Origin: Anaerosolibacter carboniphilus
GTDB taxonomy: Bacteria; Bacillota; Clostridia; Peptostreptococcales; Thermotaleaceae
NCBI RefSeq assembly: GCF_014205875.1
Contig: NZ_JACHEN010000011.1
Location: 62,001 to 126,000 of the forward strand
Length of the DNA: 64,000 nt
Reading direction: 5' to 3'
Shown: in pieces, positions 42,141 through 50,692 of the stretch
Layout of the letters: each line of letters starts with the position of its first letter
Numbering within the stretch: the first letter of the stretch is position 1
Notes under the pieces: generated by a model
Told to the model about the DNA's origin: nothing
What the model saw: only the letters and a program-made list of their open reading frames with translations
Databases searched by the model: none
Position numbers and translations under genes: made by a program

Positions 42141-42368
42141 TTATTTTGTTTTTTCGATGAATATTTCCCACTGTCCATCATCAACTTCTTCTATTTCAAC
42201 ATGATGTCCTTCTTTTTTAGCCCATTCCGGTACATTCTTCATAGCACAGCTATGGTCTATTTCCACGATTAAAACTTCTCCAACCTTCATAGTGCCCATC
42301 TTCTTCTGTGTTTTAACCAATGGTACAGGGCAAGTCTCTCCTAAACAATCCAATCTTATTTCCGTCAT
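42141..42368 (-). CDS. TusA-like sulfurtransferase
   Basis: 75-aa TusA/SirA/YedF-type protein: RLDCLGETCPVPLVKTQKKM with the sulfur-carrying Cys in CPVPL, then VEIDHSCAMKNVPEWAKKEG. Start ATG 42368 with GGAGGAAGCAAA; a longer frame overlapping the upstream gene is unlikely. Lies between the two YeeE halves, as YeeD (TsuB) pairs with YeeE (TsuA); it would accept sulfur or selenium entering the cell. Confidence 0.88.
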   Translation of the reverse strand: MTEIRLDCLGETCPVPLVKTQKKMGTMKVGEVLIVEIDHSCAMKNVPEWAKKEGHHVEIEEVDDGQWEIFIEKTK

Positions 42369-42405
42369 TTTGCTTCCTCCATAAATGTTTTCTTCGTTTA
42401 TGCGA

Positions 42406-43053
42406 CTATCTATTTCCAAACCAATCAGCTGTAATAAAAATTGTTAATAACAATATAAATTGTAGCGCTATTGCCAATGGCCAGCCTAAAATCTCAGGCA
42501 GGAATATCCCTTCCTTAGACATAAAGTTAGATGACCACCATCCAAAGTCCTTAGCGCCCCATAAAGATCCTATGATAAAGAATATCAAAGAAAGCATTTG
42601 CATTAAGAAGCCTTCACCAACTCTCATTAGTGTTCCTGATGCACACCCCCCTGCTATTACCATACCGATTCCAAAGAGAACAGCGCCTACAACTGTGTGA
42701 ATACCTACAGGAGAGATATTTCCCGGTATAGCTCCACCCTCAGTTACAGAGGCAAATTGAAGTGCTGCGAAACCAACAGTCGCAGTGACTATTGCAATTA
42801 CTACAGCCTTCATTAATGAAGTACTCCCCGTTAGCAGGGGATCTCTTAATGAGGCTGTAAAACAAAACCTTGATCGCTGCAATATAAATCCTGCTGCTAC
42901 ACCAAGACCCCACAAAAGTGCTGACTTTGGCTGCTGTTTTCCTATAAAAAACCCTATACCTATGATAGCTATTAGAAGTCCTACGCCCAATGGGATTTGA
43001 TTTACTGATTTCTTCTTTGGTTTTGTAGCTAAGGATGTTTTAGTTTCAACCAT
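42406..43053 (-). CDS. YeeE/YedE-family transporter, N-terminal half
   Basis: 215-aa membrane protein with a short basic start, about five helices, and the signatures LQRSRFCFTASLRD and GGCASGTLMRVGEG that hold the conserved cysteines of the YeeE/YedE permeases. Partner of 41577-42107. Start ATG 43053 (GAGAGGTGAAAAGT upstream) rather than GTG 43062. The permease may import thiosulfate, or selenium if the YedE sub-family assignment is right. Confidence 0.82.
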   Translation of the reverse strand: MVETKTSLATKPKKKSVNQIPLGVGLLIAIIGIGFFIGKQQPKSALLWGLGVAAGFILQRSRFCFTASLRDPLLTGSTSLMKAVVIAIVTATVGFAALQFASVTEGGAIPGNISPVGIHTVVGAVLFGIGMVIAGGCASGTLMRVGEGFLMQMLSLIFFIIGSLWGAKDFGWWSSNFMSKEGIFLPEILGWPLAIALQFILLLTIFITADWFGNR

Positions 43054-43116
43054 ACTTTTCACCTCTCAATTGAATTGTTAGTTGATTAACATATTAATGA
43101 GGAGAAGAACCTTCTG

Positions 43117-43338
43117 CTACGCAAATTTCTTAATGGTTATTTCCCATATACCGTTTTCTTCTTCTACTTCCACTACACAGGGTAACTTACTAAAAGCATC
43201 TTTGATATTTTGGGATGTGCAGCTATGATCTGTGATGATGGTTATGCTGTCCCCATGATGAATTTTCTTGTATTGAATTTGTGCTTTTATCAAAGGCACT
43301 GGGCAGATTTCACCTACACAGTCAATTTGCTTGTTCAT
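43117..43338 (-). CDS. TusA-like sulfurtransferase
   Basis: 73 aa: QIDCVGEICPVPLIKAQIQY (active Cys in CPVPL) and ITDHSCTSQNIKDAFSKLPC. Second TusA-like protein in the cluster, with two extra cysteines. Good GGGGGTTGAATTAA site before ATG 43338. Confidence 0.87.
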   Translation of the reverse strand: MNKQIDCVGEICPVPLIKAQIQYKKIHHGDSITIITDHSCTSQNIKDAFSKLPCVVEVEEENGIWEITIKKFA

Positions 43339-43479
43339 TTAATTCAACCCCCAACTCCCTCATTTTATCAAGTCTGACAAAGAATTATCAACCAAATCAT
43401 GCCTTTATTATATACCGTAATTACAGTTTAGAAAATATACCTCACTGTTTTATTTAATCAAACAGGTTACACAAGTTGG

Positions 43480-44826
43480 TTAATCTGTACAACAGCTCAC
43501 AGGTGTTGGAGGTGTCGCATCGATATGATCAGGAATATTACGAATATCGTCCACAACGATGAACTTACCATCTAACATGCCCATCCAACAGCTAAATCCC
43601 AATTCACCCTCGGCCGCTGGCGTAAACTGGATAATATTATAGCCTTCGTTAATCTTCTGTGAAATATTTAGTTCAGGAATAACAATTTCATTGTTACAGC
43701 TATTTACAGAGTCTCCTGTAATCACCCAGTTTACAGGCTTTCCCTTTTCCAGTATAAAGTAGTTAGGTTCATATCCATTGGAATTGGCCGATGTGTTTAT
43801 TACCTGAAAGCCATTCATCATTTCAGGAAGCATAATCTGAGATGAAGCCTGCGTTGGATTTACGAGATTATCTACTGTACTTTTTCCCTGTAGTGCTAAG
43901 CCTCTATTCACAACAATAAGGCCTAAAATCACTACAAATACGGAACTTAGCTTTAATAATTTCTTATTTATCCCACTACTTATGTATCCACTGATCGTAC
44001 CTAATCCCACCATCAAAGGCACTGTTCCCATGCTGAACACAAACATGGAAAAAGCTCCCTTTGCTATACTCCCAGTCCCAAGAGCATAGATCTGCATTGT
44101 TTGCAATGGCCCGCAAGGCATAAGGCCTGTAGCCAATCCAACAAATAATGGTGTATTTCTGTTACTTTTAAACTTTGGTACATTAAAAATTTGAGGTGTT
44201 TTAACATATCTTCTAAGAAATATAAAGGGCTGAAGCATACTTAAGCCCATAAGAATCATAAATACACCAGCAAAAATTGTGATATAACCCTTTAGCATGG
44301 GTGAAAAGCTAACGATTGAACCTATACCTCCTACGGCTGCTCCCACGGTTGTATAAGCAATTACTCTACCCAGATTGTATTGCAGCGTAGATTTCATTGG
44401 GTTTTCAAAAGCAATACTTTGAGAAATAACAATACCTCCACACATGGAAAGACAGTGAAGAGATGTAGCCATACCTAATACGAACAATATACCATAGCTA
44501 ACCTGTTCTTGGAGCTTTGGAATCATATTGAAACCAATTGTATTCTTAATAATCAGGTATATACCGAGAAGAACAAATAATGCGACGATAACACCTTTAT
44601 AATTTTTACGACTTGCAATGCCTTCCTCAACTGCTTCTGCAGTATAACCCAATTTATGAATAGCAGCTATTATTCCATCCTTATCATCTGTTAGACATAC
44701 TAATTCTCCACTTGCAAAAGAAACCTCAAGTTTTTCAACAGACATTGACCCAAGAGCATTTTTAATTTTTTTACTACAATTTTCACAATACATTCCCGTT
44801 ATTTTTAGCGCCAGCTTCCTTTTCAT
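43480..44826 (-). CDS. HMA - TauE/SafE-like - cupredoxin-like fusion membrane protein
   Basis: 448 aa. Residues 1-65 are a heavy-metal-associated domain with CENC (GMYCENCSKKIKNAL). Residues ~75-305 are a six-helix UreH/TauE-SafE-like membrane domain with cysteine motifs LHCLSMCGG and MPCGPLQTMQ. Residues ~335-440 form an extracytoplasmic beta domain of cupredoxin type ending FSCWMGM (Cys/Met ligands). The build suggests copper export or electron/thiol transfer across the membrane to the exported redox proteins in the cluster. GAGGAGTAAAATAG precedes ATG 44826. Confidence 0.82.
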   Translation of the reverse strand: MKRKLALKITGMYCENCSKKIKNALGSMSVEKLEVSFASGELVCLTDDKDGIIAAIHKLGYTAEAVEEGIASRKNYKGVIVALFVLLGIYLIIKNTIGFNMIPKLQEQVSYGILFVLGMATSLHCLSMCGGIVISQSIAFENPMKSTLQYNLGRVIAYTTVGAAVGGIGSIVSFSPMLKGYITIFAGVFMILMGLSMLQPFIFLRRYVKTPQIFNVPKFKSNRNTPLFVGLATGLMPCGPLQTMQIYALGTGSIAKGAFSMFVFSMGTVPLMVGLGTISGYISSGINKKLLKLSSVFVVILGLIVVNRGLALQGKSTVDNLVNPTQASSQIMLPEMMNGFQVINTSANSNGYEPNYFILEKGKPVNWVITGDSVNSCNNEIVIPELNISQKINEGYNIIQFTPAAEGELGFSCWMGMLDGKFIVVDDIRNIPDHIDATPPTPVSCCTD

Positions 44827-44913
44827 CTATTTTACTCCTCGAAATATTTAATACAATATTTATTTTTGATTGTTTAAACTTACTTACACCGGTGATAAAT
44901 CCTAATATTTTAG

Positions 44914-44943
44914 AAAAAGCTGCTGGCAAATAGCCAACAGCCT
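44914..44943 (-). terminator. Terminator after the FMN-binding lipoprotein gene
   Basis: GGCTGTTGGC / GCCAGCAGC stem and TTTTTCTAAAAT on the minus strand. It divides the cluster into two transcription units or an attenuated one. Confidence 0.7.
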
Positions 44944-44969
44944 TATTCAATGGAAGGTGCTCTTAAATA

Positions 44970-45413
44970 TTATTTTGCAGCTTCTAGAGCATTTTTAACA
45001 GCCTCGATAATCCCATCGCTTGCTATTGTTGCACCTGATACTACCTCCACATCAGGTGTGTTCTTTTCAACAATAGCTGCTGGAATTTGTTCTAAAGCTG
45101 GTTCTGCAATTCCTTCAGTTTCTTCGTGCTCTATAATTTCAACCTTAGCGATTTTACCACCTGCGACTTCGACAGATACCTTGATTGTATGCATACCTTC
45201 GCCTTCACCTTCATAGATACCATCCTTGTAGCTTACTACTTCTGCAGGTGTTTCTTCTGCTTTAGCCTCTTCCTTTGGTGCTTCTGCTTTCGTTTCTTCC
45301 GCCTTAGCTGGCTCTTGAGCAGGTGCGTCTGTTTTAGTTGTTCCGCTGCCACACCCTACTAAAGCAGTTACAAGTAATAACAATACTAAAGTTAAAGATA
45401 CTAATTTCTTCAT
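44970..45413 (-). CDS. FMN-binding domain lipoprotein
   Basis: 147 aa. Lipobox LVGC (Cys21), a long Ala/Glu/Lys/Pro linker (~25-60), then an FMN-binding domain: YKDGIYEGEGEGMHTIKVSV and the flavinylation motif SGATIAS, in which the second Thr/Ser-type residue is modified by ApbE. A small membrane-anchored extracytoplasmic electron carrier. Sits directly downstream of tatC (30 bp) and probably exchanges electrons with the selenoprotein of the same cluster (inference). Confidence 0.87.
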   Translation of the reverse strand: MKKLVSLTLVLLLLVTALVGCGSGTTKTDAPAQEPAKAEETKAEAPKEEAKAEETPAEVVSYKDGIYEGEGEGMHTIKVSVEVAGGKIAKVEIIEHEETEGIAEPALEQIPAAIVEKNTPDVEVVSGATIASDGIIEAVKNALEAAK

Positions 45414-45442
45414 TTTAATTATCTCCTTTTGATTAATATTAT

Positions 45443-46198
45443 TTATTCTTCATTCATGATGATATTTTCTCTTTTCTTTTCTACCAAGCCAGATAAGAAG
45501 ATCCCTATTTCAGCAAGTAAAATCATCGGTCCCGCTAGAATTATCTGAGAAATTACATCTGGCGGTGTTAATATTGCAGCAAATACAAAAATTATGAGTA
45601 TAATAAATTTCCGATTTTCTTTTAAAAAGCTGACCTTAAGAATGCCAAATCTGCTTAAAAGTACCATCAGAATAGGCAACTCAAAAATAGTACCGAAGGT
45701 GAAGATCGTACTTAGGACAAAGCTTAAGTAGCTGTTGAAGCTAAGCATAGGCCTTATTGCATCCATTTGGAACCCCATAAAGAAAACAAGCATTGTAGGT
45801 ACAACTACAAAATATGCAAAGGCTACACCTGTGATAAAAAATATACTTCCTAGAAGTAAAGAAAAGAAAATTAATCTTTTTTCCTTGTTCTTCAATTCAG
45901 GTATTATAAATAGCCAGACTTGAAATATTAAAAATGGGGCAGAAATAATCAGTCCACCTATTAGGGAAATCTTGATATAGGACATCAATAGCTCAGCAGG
46001 CGCTATGAATACGAATTCAACATTCCTAGCTAGATCAATAATATCCTTGACGATTATTTCAACAAAACTATAACAGAAGCCCACAGATAAAATGAACAGT
46101 AGTGCAGAATATATTATTCTCTTTCTTAATTCAGCCAAGTGCTCAACCAAGGTCAAGTTTTTCTCATCTTTTGGACCTCTAGTTATGCTTTTCATCAT
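45443..46198 (-). CDS. tatC: Twin-arginine translocase subunit TatC
   Basis: 251 aa, six helices, with the conserved N-terminal [12 protein letters not shown] that binds twin-arginine signals. Core receptor of the Tat translocon for folded proteins. Its start (ATG 46198; TTG 46207 possible) overlaps the end of tatA, so the two are coupled. The only obvious Tat client nearby is the selenoprotein precursor upstream in the operon. Confidence 0.93.
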   Translation of the reverse strand: MMKSITRGPKDEKNLTLVEHLAELRKRIIYSALLFILSVGFCYSFVEIIVKDIIDLARNVEFVFIAPAELLMSYIKISLIGGLIISAPFLIFQVWLFIIPELKNKEKRLIFFSLLLGSIFFITGVAFAYFVVVPTMLVFFMGFQMDAIRPMLSFNSYLSFVLSTIFTFGTIFELPILMVLLSRFGILKVSFLKENRKFIILIIFVFAAILTPPDVISQIILAGPMILLAEIGIFLSGLVEKKRENIIMNEE

Positions 46199-46367
46199 CA
46201 GAATCAACCTTTAAATCTTCCGTTACTTTGTTCGCTTGGGATTTAAATTCTTTTATGGCTTTTCCAATGGATTTTCCAATTTCAGGCAACTTAGAAGGGC
46301 CAAAAATTACAAGTGCTATAGCTAGTATAAGGATTAGTTCTGTTGCACCGATTCGTCCGAAACCCAT
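46179..46367 (-). CDS. tatA: Twin-arginine translocase subunit TatA
   Basis: 62 aa: single helix [20 protein letters not shown] with the FGP hinge, then the amphipathic helix [19 protein letters not shown]. Pore-forming Tat component. Start ATG 46367 after GGGAGGGAAAACT; the ATG at 46382 is too close to that site. Overlaps tatC. Confidence 0.93.
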   Translation of the reverse strand: MGFGRIGATELILILAIALVIFGPSKLPEIGKSIGKAIKEFKSQANKVTEDLKVDSDDEKHN

Positions 46368-46508
46368 AGTTTTCCCTCCCATCCTCTTTATTCCTTATAT
46401 AAGTTATTTTTTATCCACACTAAAACCCAAATTTAAATTCCTTATAAAATAATTCAGGTGGAACCACCCTCCACCTGAACGGGGAATTTATTAAAAACTA
46501 TTCTTATA

Positions 46509-47174
46509 TTACGCCAATGCTTCGTTTAATAACTCAACCATTTTCCTTGTTACTTCACCAGCAACACCTGCACATCGGCTTTTTCTTTCAGGACTTCCGT
46601 ATTCGAAGCCGCTTGTTTCCATGAATTTACCAACAGATTCTTCACATAGCACAGAGTCAGCTACTGTTTGAGGTAGATTAAGTCCTTCTGGTTGATAATT
46701 TGGGAATGTTTCTTTCTTATACCATTTTGAAAGATCAGCTAAAATTTTCTTTGATGTGTCCACATCACATACAGAACCAATACAAGTTGCCGCGACCCCT
46801 AAACTACCACAAAGTGTAGCTTGACCATATCCTCCTGCTGCACTTGTGAATGCTTCTATTGGCATTTGATTAAACGGATAACCTACTTGCTCTGCTAATT
46901 CGCCGAAGAACCCTTCAGCCACACCAGCACCTCAGCCACCTTTTTCTTTGTAGCCTTTGAAACCTCTTGCCAGTACCTTTTCTGGATCTAGCTTTTTGTA
47001 TGGAAACGGCCATTGAGCTGCTTCTGGAGTTGCTACTGGAGCCTCAACTGTAGCTGCAGGTGCTGCACATCCTGTTAATACGGATCCTAAAGTTCCTGCG
47101 ACTGCTACACCAGCAACCGTTTTCCCTACCCCTTTCAAAAAATCTTTTCTAGAAAGTTGTTTTAATTCTTGCAT
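46509..47174 (-). CDS. Exported C_GCAxxG_C_C-family selenoprotein (in-frame UGA = Sec)
   Basis: One gene of 221 codons read through TGA 46932-46934. The part before TGA has a Tat-like signal (SRKDFLKGVGKTVAGVAVAG) with a lipobox LTGC. The part after it carries the redox family pattern: GGYGQATLCGSLGVAA and paired late cysteines (VLCEESVGKF, SRCAGVAGE). The UGA stands where the family has its first catalytic cysteine (KGG-U-GAGVAEG). A bacterial SECIS-like hairpin starts 12 nt after it. Neighbouring tatA/tatC supply export. Read as a nonsense pseudogene it would make no sense of the intact flanking frames. Confidence 0.85.
46902..46934 (-). promoter_or_regulatory. SECIS-like element with UGA selenocysteine codon
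   Basis: TGA (46934-46932), a 12-nt spacer, then the stem-loop GCTGAAG-GGTT-CTTCGGC: a 7-bp stem with an apical GGTT loop ~20 nt from the UGA. The GGU-type loop at that distance is what SelB recognises in bacterial SECIS elements. Confidence 0.75.
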
Positions 47175-47408
47175 TTTTGTTCCCCCCTAATTCTTTTTGT
47201 TGCGCAATATGCTATTACGCTTACAGATGACCTTGTATTCATCTTTATAGCGTTAATTATATAACAAACAGTCCACCTTTCGTCATTAGTGTTTCTGATG
47301 TATAATAAGAATAAGTTATATCTAAGTTTGGATAAAAATAGTAACTGCTAATACAAATGCAATAGTTTATAATTGCTTTATTACATAAGAAGAAGGACGG
47401 TGGTTAAT

Positions 47409-48311
47409 ATGCACATAGCTTATCTTACTTCATTTATTGAAACGGTCAAACAAGACAGTATCTCTAAAGCCTCTAAGAATTTACATATGACGCAATCTGC
47501 CTTAAGTCAGCAGCTTCAAGCATTAGAGAAGTCTTTGAATACACAGCTTTTAATAAGGAGTAATAAAGGTGTGGAATTAACCGAGGAAGGCGAGATCATA
47601 CTGAGCTATGCTGAGGCTCTTGTAAACATATATGAAAATATGTTAAAGGAACTTGAGAAGTGCAAGAAATCTGAAATTCATGAAATTAAAATATCCTCAT
47701 GCAATAGTGTTGGGGAATATCTACTGCCCTGTTCCTTGCACCTATATAAGAAAAGTCAACCCGATACCAGATTTTCAATAAGAAATGAATATACTACACA
47801 AATTATTGAGCATGTTTTAGACTGCAGTGCCGATATAGGCTTCATAGATTCAAAGATAGATATATCTGGAATAGAATGTATGAATATAAGCGATATTCAT
47901 TTAGTATTTGTGTTTTCCAGCAAACGTATGATACCTAAAGAGTCAGTGTCATTACAGGACATAGCAGCCTTCCCATTAATCATTGGGTCAAGCAGAAGCA
48001 GTATGAGACAATTCATAGACGAAATGTTTAAAAGCAATCATATTCCCATTGAAAAATTGAATATAGAGATGGAATTGGACTCTATTGAGTCTATAAAAGC
48101 GTCCGTAATAGCAAATCATGGTGTTTCAATTCTTCCTGCTACCTCTGTAAAAAAGGAGCTCTATACAAATGTATTAAAAACCCTGCCAATTCAAGAGGGC
48201 TCATTTGCCAGCGAGATTTGCGCTATATATCAAAAAAGCAGGGCCTCTCAACCTCATATTAAAGAATTCATTTCATTTATAAAGCATTATGGTAGAAATA
48301 CCTTCTGTTAA
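47409..48311 (+). CDS. LysR family transcriptional regulator
   Basis: 300 aa. Winged helix: YLTSFIETVKQDSISKASKN, MTQSALSQQLQALEKSLNTQ, LIRSNKGVELTEEG. The C-terminal effector domain starts KISSCNSVGEYLLPCSLHLY. It is divergent from the selenoprotein-tat operon, so it most likely controls it. Start ATG 47409; the frame extension to 47373 is not part of the LysR fold. Effector unknown, perhaps a sulfur or selenium metabolite; CysB/YeiE-like members are a known precedent. Confidence 0.9.
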   Translation: MHIAYLTSFIETVKQDSISKASKNLHMTQSALSQQLQALEKSLNTQLLIRSNKGVELTEEGEIILSYAEALVNIYENMLKELEKCKKSEIHEIKISSCNSVGEYLLPCSLHLYKKSQPDTRFSIRNEYTTQIIEHVLDCSADIGFIDSKIDISGIECMNISDIHLVFVFSSKRMIPKESVSLQDIAAFPLIIGSSRSSMRQFIDEMFKSNHIPIEKLNIEMELDSIESIKASVIANHGVSILPATSVKKELYTNVLKTLPIQEGSFASEICAIYQKSRASQPHIKEFISFIKHYGRNTFC

Positions 48312-48367
48312 TCTATTTCCTAATTAATGATGCAGGATACAGAAATTAAGCACTCATTTACGCAAGT

Positions 48368-48400
48368 AACCCCTCCGCTTAATAAATTGGAGGGGTTTAA
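48368..48400 (+). terminator. Probable terminator of lysR
   Basis: AACCCCTCC / GGAGGGGTTT stem, 12-nt loop, ~55 bp after the lysR stop; modest T run. Confidence 0.6.
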
Positions 48401-48559
48401 ACTTCCATTCTACTCCATTACCATCAACACAATAGCCTTACAATGCCTTGTAAGGGAAAACATACTACATACATGTCTCACAGCTTGTCCATAATAGTAG
48501 ACTAAAAATAAAAGTATTAAATATACTTTTTATCAACCATCAACCACATATTAATATTC

Positions 48560-48775
48560 TTAAATACTACTCTTAATAGAATTTATAGCACAAACTGCAT
48601 TCATAAGTGGCGATAAACTCACACACGCATTTACCTGAGCAATGGCCAAGAAAGCTGGTTTGATTTTTTGGTCTACAAACATGAAACTGTAGATAATAAA
48701 CAGGAATAAAAGAACTAATGTCATGAATGCTTTAAAATTACCTCTTCTTTTTTGGTACTTTCTCCGATAAACCAA
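48560..48775 (-). pseudogene. yunB: Truncated second copy of yunB 5' end
   Basis: 71 codons. The first 48 residues match those of the yunB N-terminal part at 41053-41334 except one (A-F instead of A-V). The sequence then leaves homology (VNACVSLSPLMNAV…) and ends after 23 more codons. The TTG start, ribosome-binding hairpin and CATATGATG box are also copied. It can only yield a membrane helix with a nonsense tail, so it is a duplication remnant. Confidence 0.75.
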
Positions 48776-48832
48776 AAAATCACCCCCCTTCTTATCATCA
48801 TATGATTAATGGGAGTGATTTTTTGATATGTT
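48626..48832. repeat. yunB: Direct repeat A: yunB promoter and 5' end, copy 2
   Basis: Partner of 41186-41390, same orientation, about 95% identical by eye. The two copies bracket the complete S/Se cluster and its LysR gene (~7.2 kb). Confidence 0.8.
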
Positions 48833-48969
48833 CTGAAAGACTTCTTACGAAAGATAGATTATACAATTTTCACTAATAATACAACTATTAAAAATTCGAA
48901 GCGTCATTCGCAGGTTGAAGTAGTCCTATTTAACTTTTTTAGCGTTCCATTCACAATTATATCTGAATG

Positions 48970-49335
48970 CTATTTTGGCATAACCTTGATATATGCGATG
49001 ATATTCATTAAGACTAAGCAAAGATATATTATATTCATTGGATCTAATATGCCACCAGTCATTCTTCCAGCACTTGGCTTTGTTTTCGTTACTATTTGTG
49101 CTGCTTTACTACTTAAATAACCTATTTGAGCACCGTTATCTTTATTCGTTCCAATTGCCGCACCGATATCGATGGTATCGACATTAAATATATTCAGTAT
49201 TAATAAAGCGCCGTAAATGAATATCCAAAAGAAAAAGAAAATTTCTAAATCCTGAGGCCTGAGTTTCATATAAAAAAATAATTCTATCCCACCTAAAAAT
49301 AAGAAAGTGGTAATTCTTTTCATTATATTTTTCAT
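48970..49335 (-). CDS. Unknown membrane protein, 121 aa
   Basis: Helices ITTFLFLGGIELFFYM, EIFFFFWIFIYGALLILNIF and IIYLCLVLMNIIAYI, with a cytoplasmic/soluble insert TIDIGAAIGTNKDNGAQIGY. Start ATG 49335 with GGGAGGGCACT. No family recognised. Confidence 0.6.
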   Translation of the reverse strand: MKNIMKRITTFLFLGGIELFFYMKLRPQDLEIFFFFWIFIYGALLILNIFNVDTIDIGAAIGTNKDNGAQIGYLSSKAAQIVTKTKPSAGRMTGGILDPMNIIYLCLVLMNIIAYIKVMPK

Positions 49336-49375
49336 AGTGCCCTCCCTTTTTCCGAATCTAGAAGATACATTATTA

Positions 49376-49945
49376 TTAATAAAGCATCTCGTAATCTCTA
49401 GTTCTCTCAATCATTCTCTCTCTAATACTATCATTATCGGCAACCGGTACATACTTCGTATTATAGTACTCAATCACATCAATGATCTTCACGTCCAATT
49501 CAGAAATGGACTTGACCATACCTTCTACGGTATACCCCATGGATTCTTGGGTTGGGCCTTTACAAACCCCAACAATAATTGCCTTTTTGCCTGGTGAGAG
49601 TCGACTTTTCCAACCATCGCTATAGTCATTTAAACAGAATGTTCTATCCAGCAATGCTTTCATTTGTGCGGTCATATTATAGTTGTAGGATGGGGAGGCC
49701 AATATATATCCATCTGCTTTTTTCATATGCTCTATGATTTCAGATAATTTATCCTGAATATTGCAAATTCCTGCACTTATGCAATATTCGCATCCATTAC
49801 ATGTTGAAATGTTCCTGTTATCTAAATAAAACTTTTCGACCACAATATCTTTCTCTCTCAATCCGCTGATTATGTAATCCGTTAATAAGTCCGTATTTTT
49901 ACCCTTCCTAGGGCTGCCGATCACAGCAATCCAATTTTTACTCAT
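49376..49945 (-). CDS. NADPH-dependent FMN reductase / iron-sulfur flavoprotein-like
   Basis: 189-aa flavodoxin-fold protein: AVIGSPRKGKNTDLLTDYI (FMN phosphate loop), the Cys cluster CNGCEYCISAGICNIQDKL, and LASPSYNYNMTAQMKALLDR. The cysteine pattern is of the type seen in archaeal/clostridial iron-sulfur flavoproteins, here possibly binding a cluster. Reduces quinones or acts in anaerobic redox defence. Overlaps no neighbour; follows the direction of the membrane gene downstream. Confidence 0.87.
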   Translation of the reverse strand: MSKNWIAVIGSPRKGKNTDLLTDYIISGLREKDIVVEKFYLDNRNISTCNGCEYCISAGICNIQDKLSEIIEHMKKADGYILASPSYNYNMTAQMKALLDRTFCLNDYSDGWKSRLSPGKKAIIVGVCKGPTQESMGYTVEGMVKSISELDVKIIDVIEYYNTKYVPVADNDSIRERMIERTRDYEMLY

Positions 49946-50017
49946 TCAACTTCCCCTTTAGTCAAAATTTCTCTTGCATATAATGATTATACCATAAAGT
50001 GGAAAATCGCTTCATAA

Positions 50018-50236
50018 TTATCTTTTAAAAGAAAGATATATGAGGATCCAAAGTAGCCCAAATGCTATGGTCAACAACCAGATAGATCTGATATTTGGAT
50101 AAAGATAAACAAATAAAAATCCGGACAATACAGTTGCAAACATACCCCAATACTTATTCTTAAATATGATAAACAGAATGGAACCAATCATTAACGGAAT
50201 TAGGAAATAAAGAAGATAGGTAAATAGTACAATCAT
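50018..50236 (-). CDS. Small membrane protein, 72 aa
   Basis: Three hydrophobic helices (VLFTYLLYFLIPLMIGSILF, MFATVLSGFLFVYLY, WLLTIAFGLLWILIYL). Possibly of the DUF2651 kind, not certain. Start ATG 50236 behind AGGAG; GTG 50245 would lie inside the ribosome-binding site. Confidence 0.6.
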   Translation of the reverse strand: MIVLFTYLLYFLIPLMIGSILFIIFKNKYWGMFATVLSGFLFVYLYPNIRSIWLLTIAFGLLWILIYLSFKR

Positions 50237-50435
50237 AACAACCACTCCTATTCTACTCTGGTTGCACCAATTTCTAAAGCTATTATGTGGATATTAGGTC
50301 AATTATATTAGACTTTCATAAAGAGAAGAATACCTTATAACAAACGAGTGATCACCTTAAATACCAAATCATTATTTCCATAGAATTCCATAAAATTTTT
50401 CATATTCCATATTTTAGATTAGGCTATATATACAA

Positions 50436-50480
50436 AAAGCATTCAAAACTGAGCATAATATCTCACCTTTGAATGCTTTT
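50436..50480 (-). terminator. Terminator overlapping the DUF6485-like gene end
   Basis: AAAAGCATTCAAA / TTTGAATGCTTTT stem with T run, beginning within the last codons. Confidence 0.7.
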
Positions 50481-50612
50481 CTCAGCAATTTCTTTCATAC
50501 AATGCACCAAAGAATTATCCTGTAAATGAAATTGAATGCACACACAACATTGTCCATGAATTTCACAGTTTGGATCTGGGCAAGGACAAAAGTTTTGATC
50601 ACATATTGTCAT
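50463..50612 (-). CDS. Cysteine-rich small protein (DUF6485-like)
   Basis: 49 aa with eight cysteines in a zinc-ribbon-like order: CDQNFCPCPDPNCEIHGQCC, VCIQFHLQDN and VHCM. The C-P-x-x-x-C-x-x-H-G-x-C-x-x-C-x-x-x-H core fits the small DUF6485 proteins of anaerobes, of unknown function. Start ATG 50612 after GGGAGGAAAGTCA; the longer frame to 50675 has no site. Confidence 0.7.
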   Translation of the reverse strand: MTICDQNFCPCPDPNCEIHGQCCVCIQFHLQDNSLVHCMKEIAEKSIQR

Positions 50613-50692
50613 TGACTTTCCTCCCGGACATAAGCTATTTATAAACTTATACCCAAGCTCAGTAGTATTAAACACAAAAAATCGTTTTTGAC

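Noticed and set aside
46509..47174. Reading 46932-47174 and 46509-46922 as two genes or a nonsense pseudogene
   Set aside because: Frames are collinear, the stop is UGA at a catalytic Cys position and a SECIS-like hairpin follows, so selenocysteine is the better reading.
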